Assembly: GCA_917880885.1 (NCBI GenBank)
Contig: OU862928.1
Coordinates: 8,265,721 to 8,329,720, forward strand
From: Limnephilus marmoratus
Lineage: Eukaryota; Arthropoda; Insecta; Trichoptera; Limnephilidae
Direction of reading: 5' to 3'
Length of the DNA stretch: 64,000 nt
The notes below the pieces were generated by a model that was given only the letters and a program-made list of their open reading frames with translations, had not been told where the DNA came from and did no database searches. Positions within the stretch are counted from its first letter, which is position 1. Each line of letters starts with the position of its first letter. Of the stretch, positions 1 to 11,200 are shown one piece after another. Position numbers and translations under genes: made by a program.

Positions 1-290
1 TAACATCATTGATCCCTTCGGCACCGGTGCATAGTCGGGAAACACGCCAAACGCGTGCCCAGCATATGTACACGGTTGACATTTATCACATGAGAACGGG
101 TCGCTTCTTCGACTCGTTCTTGTGTTCAACAGCTCGGCTGTGGAACGATTTGCCGGCCTCTGTGTTTCCTTCTTCCTACAACATGGGTCTCTTCAAGACC
201 AATGTTCATTCCTTCCTCTCCTTAAAAAGACACTCCACACAGCATCTCAGATGACATAGGCCCTGAAGGAAATTATTTTCCTCAGGGCCT
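1..290 (+). pseudogene. LINE reverse transcriptase C-terminus and 3' tail
   Basis: Reads [19 protein letters not shown], then [15 protein letters not shown] and FKTNVHSFL, the typical C-terminal end of a CR1/Jockey-type LINE protein, with a stop near 254. It is nearly the same as the copy at 40370-41125. It ends with the family's 3' hairpin (GGCCCTGA / TCAGGGCC). At about 290 the sequence switches to antisense LINE sequence. Left end is cut by the window. Confidence 0.8.
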
Positions 291-808
291 ATGTTAGGAG
301 AATCTATCAGACTGACCTCCCGTTTCTGCACAGAGTCGAGGGTTTTTTTTCAGGTATTTTGGGGCTCGAGACCAAAGGTGACTGCCAAATTCAACCGTGG
401 GGCGCACTTGTGATTTGTACCGGGTTAGCAGTTGTGTACTATTAAAGTATCTGTGGGCCCTGTACAGTACGCCCAGTTTTTGAGAGGCTAACTTAACTCT
501 GGCTTCGATGGAGCCCCATATCTGGGCTGGTCACTTAGAGTTACACCAAGCATATCAATGGAAGGCATATTCGGAAGATTGCTTCTGTTGAAGGAGACTA
601 GATTTTCATTTCGATCCCTTTTAGACGTAATCAGACATGATTGGGTCTTTGAAACTTTAAATTCAATTCTTGAGTTGAGTTCTTTCTGAGTTGTCTGGTT
701 ACCATTAGACGTGGGCAAAATGATTCCCAGGAGTGAATAGATCTCGTCTAATTCCCCCGGCCTTTTGAATTGATTCCTTCTATTCATTCCTTTAATTCAA
801 TTAATTCC

Positions 809-817
809 AAAAAAAAG

Positions 818-873
<56 letters not shown>
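809..873 (+). repeat. poly-A run
   Basis: About 65 bases of A with a single G at 817. It lies inside the hAT-like element at 706-1900, so it may be the tail of a retroelement that inserted there, or simple slippage. Confidence 0.95.
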
Positions 874-877
<4 letters not shown>

Positions 878-1019
878 CAACAGCTGATCGGCCTTATAAT
901 ATATGCATATTTACATATTACATCTACCCAAGATCCACGTCTAAAAGTAGGTAGGTACTTGTATTCCAATATCTTTCATACGTGCCAAAAAAACGATTAC
1001 AAGTGCACTATTTTTGCTT

Positions 1020-1620
1020 CTCAATTTTCTAGCCGATGCCGCGATGTTCGGATTCAATGTCGAAAGTTTTCGGCTAACTATGTAATGAAATTGAAGGCTT
1101 GGCCCGCCGAGGATTTGGTGAACCGCTGCGCTCGGACGGATTAAGGGCCGGCACTGAGCAATGAATTAGTCACTTTTGACTAGTGTCTTGTGTCTTACCC
1201 CGCAGAGACTCGCGAGGAGCTGCGTTTCGGATACACTCGAGCCGAGATTGACGTGAATCGATGGCGATGAGACGATGACATCTGACGTCATTTCTAAGTC
1301 TGAGGTTAACTAGAGACAACAACGTCACAAGTGAAAAAGACTTTTAGTTTTAATTCCTGAATAAAGCGCTTCGGACAATTTCCGATAGCGACAGACTAGC
1401 TACGAGTACCTGGGACGCGGACGGGACGGGACGCGCGGGGACCTTAGGACAATCTCAGGACATTGACTACGACAAATGATTAATTCCTTGCGTGAAAGGG
1501 ACGCTCGGACAATTCGGCTGAATCGCGGCCGGGTTTTGATCTACGGGTTTTTAGAACGGCGGCCGGCGATAGCGGGATACGAGTCGTTCACAATACCGTC
1601 GACAACTTCGCGGCGCGCCG
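1020..1620. other. CpG-rich block with AATAAA, inside the hAT-like element
   Basis: This stretch has many CG dinucleotides (GGACGCGGACGGGACGG and similar) in an AT-rich neighbourhood. It contains AATAAA near 1361. No long open frame is present. It may be the promoter/5' end of the element or an embedded LTR. Confidence 0.4.
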
Positions 1621-2139
1621 CCCATTGAATAATATTTAAATACGGTATTTAATATATTTTAAAAATACCTATGAAACATTATAATATTTAAATCGTTTAC
1701 GGAACACATTATTCATTGAAATAATTTAACAGTAAAATAAATGGAAATTAAACATTTATGTTGCCGTTAAAAATCGTACGATACAAGGCCAAAGGTAAGG
1801 AATGAAGAATCAATTCCTTTTGAAATTGAGAATCAGATCAAGTGTGTCACAAGATTGAATTTATTCATTTAATTCGGTCATTCAATTTTGCCCATGTCTA
1901 GTTACCATTGTTATCCTAATTGATTCTGTTCAACAGCAAGATTGTTCTCTTCACTAGCATGATTGGCAAGTTAGCCAGCAGACAGAACAGTCTGCTGTCG
2001 GTGACAGAGATAACCATGGGAACATAGAAATGAATGCTCTCCATGATGGCCGAGTTTTCAAACCACCCACGAATCTGTCTGAAGAAATGTTTAGCGTATT
2101 TTGTAGTCTAATGACATTGTGTGTTTGTTTGTGTTGCAG

Positions 2140-2272
2140 GGGCGGCGTAGCTCTCTGTCTATCCCCACAGGGCCGCCGGAACGGAGAGGCGTTGGTCCGA
2201 TTCGTCTCTATGGAGCACCGAGACATGGCGCTGAAGAGGCACAAGCATCACATCGGCAGTCGGTACATCGAG
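2140..2272 (+). CDS. fus: fus exon: second half of RRM1
   Basis: Codes for 44 residues after one split-codon base, opening [19 protein letters not shown] and closing HHIGSRYIE. This is the C-terminal half of the first quasi-RRM of ESRP. The acceptor TTGCAG ends at 2139, with a T/G-rich tract before it, and the donor GTAAAC starts at 2273. The preceding exon, which should carry the RNP2-like RARGLPW segment, is not seen in 1-2139; that stretch holds transposon remains instead. A longer open frame that begins at 2030 is intronic read-through and does not look like ESRP. Confidence 0.94.
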
Positions 2273-5200
2273 GTAAACACATTCATTTAATTGCTTAGTC
2301 ACCTTTTAATTTTTTATGTGATAAGACAAGAGTGCCCCAGGCTGTACCGTGTTAAGACAGGGGAACTATATCGCCACCCGGCACTGGAAAGTAACCGATG
2401 CGACTCCAGACTGGTGATGGAATGCAGAACCGTTCTTACAGAACTCACTACCATCAATAAAATAACCCTGATATGGGTACCAGAACATAAGGGTATTGAG
2501 GACAACGAGCGGGCTGACGAACCAGCAAGGAAAGGGGCGAAAGCACCGCTTGCGGGATCTGAGCCGGCCGTAGGAGTAGCAGCTTGCCACACCAAACTAC
2601 ATATTGAGAGGTGGGTCAAATCCCAGCACTGGAAGGAATGGGAGAGGGCATCCGGAATGAGACAATCCAAAGTACTCATAAACGGACCCAACCCTCGATA
2701 CTCGAACTACTCGATATGGACAGAAACTCGCTGAGGGAACTGGTAGGCCTACTAACGGGACACTGCCATCTCAGGAGACACATGCAGCTATTGGGAGTGG
2801 AAAGCACCAGTAGATGTAGAAAATGTGAAGAGGATGAAGAGACTCCAATTCACTTATGGTGCCTGCTGTCCTGCCCTGGTGGGAACTAGGCTCGGATACC
2901 CTGTAGTGGGGAGACATGTTGTAGAACCAGAAGACTTAGCCACATATCCAATGACAACTCTGGTGAACTTTATTAAAGGGACTGGGTTATTGTTAAAGGA
3001 TTGAGGTAAAATGGGAGAAAGTACAATGGGCCCATGGCCTAAGTACTCATGATAATAGTAAACAAACCGTCTAGGTTTAAAAAAAAAAAAAAAAATCGCC
3101 ACCCAGCTGAGCAGCGTTGGGCAGCGTATTAATGCGGGTCTTGAAAAAGCCTGGATTATACAAGGTGTCCGGAAACTCGTAGTACAAGCGGGAAACTGGA
3201 GACTCCACATCACATTTGGAGTCGATTTTGTGGTATAAATTTTTTCGATTTGAGCTTTCGTTTTCGAGAAAATCGGGTCCGAAGTTGGAATTTTTTTGGT
3301 TAAATTTGAAAAAATTGTTCACTAGGGGGTTGATTTCAGCTATGTAATGTCTTATAAAATGCATCGAAGGGTAAACCGGGCTCAAATTTTTTTTTAACCC
3401 TTTAGTTGCCGAAAAAATGGAAAAATAGAAAAAAAATAATATTAAAATCGAAATGCTGAGATCGAAAAAAATAAGTTTTTTGGGTTCTCTACGTGATGTA
3501 GATTCACCATTTTCCCGCTTGTACTACGAGTTTTCGGACACGTTGTATAAAGTAGGAAAGCAGATGCCGGTGGCTTGTTCCATTTACGACTTGCACAAAA
3601 ATGATCCGAAGAAATGACTCATTCTCATGAAGCCAATATCGACTGTGGAGGGGTGTTTTGCTCATATCCATCGAGTTTCACGCACACGCTCCATTGAAAT
3701 ACCTGTAGAACAGACCCAGCATGCCTGCGTTGCGTCTGTGCATTATAGATGGCAATCGGTCTGTTTTAACAACAGATTGTCAATCAGGCGGATAGCCCTC
3801 TTTTGATAGTCCATGTTGTTTGGTTCTTGCTCGGCAACACTCGATACACTTCTGTGCCATATCTGCCTCTGTTCATTTCGCTGAAGATATAAATATTCCC
3901 TAGATAGAATCTGTAGCAATTTGATCAATTTGGGAGGCTGGTATGGGTAATGCCGCACTGGGAACCGTCTATTGGACAACCAACACTCCTCTGCCACAGT
4001 GACACGTCACCCCAAATGGCAAGCTATGGCCAGTGACTTGGCATGGTTGCTTGGTTAATGGGGTAAGGTTTGTCCAGGTCCTGGCGGCGGATGTGTCTGC
4101 TCACCTACTGTGTGGCGGGCTGGATTTGGAGAGACTGGTTGAAGAAGACCTCTCCAGTAGGACTATTTTAACCCATTTCCCTGCATCGCAGTGTGAATGA
4201 GGGATGATTTTATACATATGTCACTCCTGGACACACTGACCCCCAGATTCCTACCACTCACTATTTTCCTTCCCAAAATGTCCTCTCCTTCCTTTCCTTA
4301 AAAAAAATCCCTCCACACATCATGCCCAAAGATGATACAGGACCTGGGAGGATTTATTTTCCTCAGCGCCTTTAGTGCAGAGCTAATGTGAAAAAAAATC
4401 TGTATCCAGTTCGATTTTTTTTGCATTAACTCCACATTTGAGGCACTGCGGAAAATAATTTCCCTCAGGGCTCATTCCCTTATCTTTGAGGAAGCTGTGT
4501 GGAGGGTCTTTTTAAGTAAATGAAAGAGAGGAAGTTCTGAGAAGGAAAACGGTGTGAAGGGTGAACAGGAATCTGGAGGTCAGTGTGTCCAGAAGTGATA
4601 TATGTATAAATCCATCATTTCAACTGCGGTGCAAGGCGATTGGTCGAGAGACTCCGGCTGGAGAGGTCAAAGGGTCTCCCTCAACTGACCTCTCCCGATC
4701 CAATCCACAAACAAGACCTGGATAAATCTCACCCTATGATCCCAATCGTAGCTTGCCACTTGGGGTGATCAACAATGGCAGTGTTGGTTATCCAATGAAT
4801 GGTTTTTGGCGCGGTGGTACCTATACCTGCCTCCCAAATGAAAATACCGTGCATGTAAACAGCTCAGCATGCCTTTACAATGCATTCTTATTTGATGTAT
4901 CTTCGCTAAAAATGCTTCACTATCAGTTAAACCTGCTCCGCAGATTTTTGCTGCTAGGCCCTGCGAATTTAATAATTGCAATAATTCTAGATACATTATC
5001 CAAATAATAAAATTGTTTGATAGTTGATAAATACTTATAATTACATAACACCGAACTTACAACTTACAACTTTGCGCAGTGGCGATATCGTAACCAATGA
5101 GGTTTATCCGAGGTGCGATTATTGCTAGTTGAAAACTTTTACATAACACCGAACTTACAACTTATTGTTTTTTTTTACATTCACATTGTAATTTAAGAAC

Positions 5201-8200
5201 TTATGATATAATATAGCATTTAAAAAATGTACACTACTCTTCCAGACACAAGCTAATGCTTCCATGGAAGAGTGGTATTAATTAAGATATTTGAACATGA
5301 ACATGTACGCAAATTATTACATCATCTAAATGTACATTATATTTTATATGCTAAAATAAATAATAATTTTTTTTTTTTTTTAATTAGGATTCGCCCAGTT
5401 TTGAGTGTTGGTGACCATTTTATATATCCGATAGGAACTGCTTCTAAAAATAGCCAGTTCCTCGGATCCACTGTGATCCAGTGACAGCTAGTCACCGGGA
5501 CAAAGTAACCGCGACAGGCAATGACGTCATATGTAATATATAGCCGCGTGGTATTATTATTCTCAACTGCCAGTTACAATAATAATCATTATCGTCAATC
5601 TTTCCATATTCAGAGAGATACACGAAATTACAAATCGTAGTACTTACGCCTGCCAGGCGATGCTAATCATGCAAGCTGTTAATGTAAGTGGCGCCATCTT
5701 TTGGTATTGCTTTAATTAGGTTCTATTCAAACTCCACGTACTAAAACGGTTTTGCGTATGGCGTGGCGGCAGAGTTGCATTCTTAGTCGGATTCTTAAAT
5801 GTCAACCGTACAGTCTCTAGCCTATTAATAATGTTTGATTCTATTCTCTGGTCTTCATTGACGCATCCGTTCAAATAGAATGACGGTTTTAATAACAGAA
5901 AACATTCTTGGAGCGAAACAGCACTGTGCTACATAAATATTTATCCTGACATCTCACAACACGGACGAATGAAGTGTCAACAAATCTGCTGAGCCATCCA
6001 CTGTCTTGTTTGTTTTATAATATTATGAATGACCGAGCCAAAGACAAGTTTCCGATCAATTGTCATCATAGCATAATGAAAGACTGACATAACAGCCAAA
6101 GCATAATAATTACATTTTTATTGTCTGTTGAATGGTATTAGCGGAAGTATATTTCATCATTGTAAATTTCTGTTCGATAATCACTTTAGCAACCACGCGA
6201 AATAAATAAATTTGCCTCGATTGCTCGAGATTTCCACAAGATCATTTTTTAATTTTTTTGCCAACATTATAAAAATCATACCTTCGAATTTTAACATGTA
6301 GACATAAAAACTTTTATAGTGCTGTATAGCTAATGAATTAACCTGTATTTTACCGTTTATCTCACATTTGTAGGATTTATAAAAAAAATATTAAAAAATC
6401 GTTTAATTATATCCGCGTGAATCCTGCGTGTTTATTACTTTGAAACTGTCGTGAGGGGTACTTATTCGAGTGAACATAGAATATTTTCATTTTTTGTATG
6501 TTGTCTGTGGTCTTGATAATGAAAGGTGCAAATTTATGGAAAAAGGACTTAATTTTAACCATAAACAGCTAATCAAAAATTTGGCGTGAAAAAATATTTA
6601 AAAAAATTATTTTTATCATCGGTCTAAAATAGTCTACGATGTACGGATTTGCGACATCTATGGTCGTAATAGATAAAGCATTTCCATAGCTTTGTTTTAA
6701 AATAAATGGCTGGCCATGGAAATGTTTTAAATAATTACAATAAATGTTTTACGATTGATAGGAAAATGTGGTCCAATTTTGGACCGCTATCAATCGCAGA
6801 AAAATAAAAGTGTTCCATTTTTCGACCGAAATCATTTCAACAAATAAAATAGAGCATACTTGCATGAAAGTGCTCTTTCTTACACAATTTGCAATTATAC
6901 TGTGTCTAGATTTCAAAGATGACCTTCGAGGTCAAGCAGATAACATTCCAGACTACGAATCCAGTGGTCACGGGTTCAAATCTCATTTGAGCAAATAATT
7001 TCATTATCCACAATTCAATATTTTAATGTAATGTGTGTTTTTTTTTTTAAATTATTTTTATGTTGGCTCCACGCAGGAGGCCCTGAGGAAAATAATTTCC
7101 CTTAACCCCCCAAGGGCCAGGGAACAAAGGGAAAAAATCCCGACCTTGAATTTTGAATTGAAAGTTTTGTGGATTAATTTTGAGCTATTGTATATTTTAT
7201 TGACTGAATCACGTTCCTAGAACATTAAACTATGTACCAAAATAACATTACTTGCGTTAATTACGTAAATTAATAGGTTTTTACGATGTTTTCGTCACAT
7301 AACATGCATCGACTTGACCAAAATAATCGTGGCAAAATTTGACAGATGGAGGTCATAGCTAAAAATTATTTTAAAATTTACTAATGTTGCAAGGTGAATG
7401 AAACTTTTACCCATCTCATAGAGAATGTTGGCGCTAGCATTTCTGACCGTGTTCTTATACAAATTTTGTACATAGAAGGGTAAAAATCGTAGTTGAAAAT
7501 ATTTTTTTTTCGCGCATGCGCAAGACCTGTGCACATCCCGCCCGACGAAAAATTTTATATAAATTATTCGGAGTGACCGGCTGCATTGCGGCTTTTTCTA
7601 TGGTAAAGGGCGATAATAGAGCTAGCGATTCTGACCGTGTTTTTCATACACTTTCTTTATACATAAGGGTCAAAATTGCGTAAAAATTTTGATTTTTCAT
7701 TTTTGTGCGCCGGCGCACAAGCGGCACAGGCCAGGTTAAAGCCCATGTCATCTTAGGGGATGCTGTGTGGATTGTCCTTTTAGGAAAGGAAGTTCTGGGA
7801 AGGAAAAATATATTTGGGGTGGGTAGGAATATGGGGGGGTCATGCCGTTTTTGAGGGCTTTTTAGGAAAAGGAAGGAGAGGACATTTTGGGAAGGAAAAG
7901 GGTATGAATGGTAGGAATCTGGGGGTCATTGTGTCCAGGAGTGACAGACGTATAAATCCATCCCTCCGGGCGATGGGTTGAGAGAATCCGGCTGGAGAAG
8001 TCAAAAAGCTTCCCTCAAAAAGTATCTCTTGATCTGGCCACGCATCTTCCTCCAAGACCCGGACAAACCTCACCCCATGAACAAATGGATAAAACTATTT
8101 ATTTATATTGCGTATGTACGGGTGCAAACAATTAATTCATCTTGATATTTTAAAGCATAACTAAATTGGAACTGATTTGTCAAGAATGCCGATTATTATA

Positions 8201-11200
8201 TTATTTTTCATTGGTTTGCACTAGTATATCTATATTAAAAAAAAATAATTTACCATATTTTGATAATCTCATTAACCACTCCGATCTATCGCAAATATGC
8301 ATATTTTTCATCTTAAACGAAATGTCAGATTTACAAAAACTTTGTGTTATTTCCGTTTCACAATTAAGGCTCTATAAATGAAACATTTCTGAACGTAGCC
8401 GAATACTAAAAACTGTTTTTGAAAGGTTATGAAATAAGCTTTCAAATTGTTATATTACAAATACATATTAACATTTGTAAATATTAAAATTTAGAATGCA
8501 AACATAAAAAAAATGTAAAAATGACTCACATGATGTTTTTATGTGAAAACGGTACTAAAATCACAGATTATGTAAAAAACAATACTTATTCTATTGTATA
8601 AATGTATAATAAACAATTTAGTCATCTCACTTTTTCATCATTTCATACAAGAATATTTAATAAAAAAATAACAGTGTCTAGCGGCACATAGGCGATTTAG
8701 CTGGTAAAATCTGTATCTACCGTGTATCTGACAGAATAGATCTTTTTATGTATTTTTATGGCCAACTTGAATAGGGATGTGTAGCTTGATTTATTACGGA
8801 CCGTCTACTTTTTGTTTTAGGGATGTCACTACAACAATAACGGAGTTATAATGATTTCTGTGGAAACACACGCTTATTGTACTTGACTGCTATCGTTATA
8901 TTATCGTGTATATCTGCTTACGTATCAGAGTGGTTAACATATAACACCAATAACATTTTTGAAAATGTCGCACACTTACGCATGAAGAAATGATGTTATT
9001 AAAATAAGATGTTGATCTTTAGACCTATTGATTGACTTTATAGATTCAGTGTTATCGCTAAGTATATAGAAAATATTTATTATTTGCAAAATGTAAAATA
9101 ACTTGCACGTTTCCCATCCATGCAAAGCTAGCAGTAATATCCAATTTGGGAGGCGGCAATGGGTACCTACTAGTATTTGTGTTTTCTTCTTCGGAGTCGC
9201 TAGATGTCGCTTTCTTTTGTGTTTTCTTTGCCTGTTAAATAGGATTCGATCCTTGGTCTCTGAATGTCTGGCCGCTACAATTCGTCAGGTGCTTTATACT
9301 ACTGAACTAAATTTATTGCTATCTCATTCTCTCGCAGGGTAAATCCTATAAATGTATGTGTTTGTCTCTTTTTAGTGTCGTTCGCTTCCGTTTCATCGAG
9401 TTACAAATCACAATGTTATAAAAGAAGTTTTCACTTGAAAAAGATTTCAGATAGGGAAATTATCTTCTTTACATAGTATAAAGCAAAGTCGCTTCCGCTG
9501 TCTGTATGCTTAGATCTTTCAAACTATGCACCAGATTTTCATGCGGTTTTCACCAATAGTGATTCATGAGGAAAGTTTATAGGTATATAATTTGTCAAGG
9601 TTTTGTGCAAATTGCGCAGCAGGCTGGCAAGCAGGCGGTGTGGATTTGATATGATATTTGATTTCTATGATTTGATATGCAAATTAACAGATGGCGTTGG
9701 TTATGAAGGTTGGGTAATGGCATTTTCAGTAGATGGCATTGTGTTTCGTTAGCCACAGCAACGTGTGGCCGGGTCAGCTAGTAATTAATAAACAAAAGGA
9801 AAATGCAAATTTTGGTCGATAGTACATAGGCATTTTGATTTGCAATATTAACCAAAAAAATATTCAAATTGTAACTGTTTTTTCCATTCCGCAGGTGTAC
9901 CGTGCCACCGGTGAAGACTTCCTGGGGGTGGCCGGGGGCGCCACCAACGAGGCCGCAGCCTTCCTGTCACGGGGGGCCCAGGTCATCGTCAGAATGCGCG
10001 GTCTGCCCTACGACTGCACGCCCACACAAGTTGTAAGTTCAAAATTTTTACAGTGTTTCCTTGAAACAAATTTTGTGATAAAGTAAATGAAGCAATAGTA
10101 AAAAAAAAAATTAATTATAAAAAAAATATAATTACCCTACCTATTATGCAAACATAATCTTTAATAAATAAAAATGAATGTTACTTTGTTTGTCCCTTAT
10201 GTGTTTCCAAACCATTCATCCGATTGCAATGAGACTTTGGTGATTTGTTGTGAGCACGCCCGTGATGGTTCCTATGTGCAACAATGAACTCTGGCGTTAT
10301 GAAATTATTTCCTTTATCATTCATAATCTAAACTAAAATATGAAGGAGAACAAGACACAGAAAAATAAAAAGATAACGTTATAATGTTTATAAGAAGTTT
10401 TCCTACCAGTTTTACAATGGAAGATGATCCGAGGAACTAGCGTCATTGATCCCCTCGGCACCGGTGCATAGTCGGGAAACACGCCCAACATTTGTACACG
10501 GTTGACATTAGTCACACTTGAGTTCAACAGCTCGCCTGTGGAACGATCTGCCGACCTCTGTGTTTCCTCCCTCCTACAACATCGGTCTATTCAAGACCCA
10601 TGTTCACTCCTTCCTCTCCTCAAAAAGACCCTCCATTCAACATCTTCAAAGATGACATAGGCCCTGAGAGAAATTATTTTCCTCAGGGCCTCCTGTGTGG
10701 AGTTAATGTAAAAAAAAGTGACAGTAGCCGAAATGGTAAGGTAAGGCTAACAATTATTATAAGCAATAATTATCATTATTATTTTTAATTTTTTAAACTA
10801 ACGTTTAGACAAGATTTTTATGCATAGCATAAAGGGTAACAATTATTATAAGCAATAATTGTCAGCCTGAAATTGCCGCCATAGCTCAGTGGTCAGAGCA
10901 TCCGACCGGCAATCAGAAGGACACGGGTTCAAGTCCCGTTGGCGGCAAGTATCTTTTCTCGGAAGATTTTTCTATGTAAATGAGTGTTTCAGGCTGACAA
11001 TTATTGCTTATAATAATAATTATCATCCTGAAACTCTCATCTACATTGAAAAAATCTTCCCAGAAAAGATACATGCCGCCAACGGGACTTGTGCTATGCA
11101 TAAAAATCTTGTCTTAAACGTTAGTTTATCAATTAAAAATAATAAGTAAGGTAGGCGTTGTCCTGTTAAGACGAAATATTCTGGGTTCGTGTCCCAGTTA

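Larger units (their letters stand above)
706..1900. mobile_element. hAT-like nonautonomous element, 8-bp TSD
   Basis: Starts TAGACGTGGGCAAAA and ends TTTTGCCCATGTCTA, an imperfect terminal inverted repeat. It is flanked on both sides by the perfect 8-bp duplication GTTACCAT (698-705 and 1901-1908), which is the hAT signature. The interior has a 65-bp poly-A run (809-873) and a CpG-rich block (about 1020-1620). No transposase is seen. It sits inside an antisense LINE fragment. Confidence 0.8.
291..2110 (-). pseudogene. antisense LINE RT fragment split by a hAT-like insertion
   Basis: On the minus strand 291-697 reads [20 protein letters not shown] and [20 protein letters not shown], the same part of the RT as 40378 onward. 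The homology seems to continue at 1909-2110, where one frame gives [13 protein letters not shown], like the SENNLxVN segment before it in related LINEs. Bases 706-1900 are a later insertion. Stops and frameshifts show it is dead. Confidence 0.65.

Noticed and set aside
2030..2139. 5' extension of the first visible fus exon
   Set aside because: Open frame but no ESRP likeness. A good acceptor ends at 2139 and the sequence matches antisense LINE remains better.
10875..10947. Functional tRNA-Ala gene
   Set aside because: C at position 33, a mismatch in the anticodon stem, a GGC anticodon, and a place inside a foldback repeat point to a transposon-borne pseudo-tRNA.
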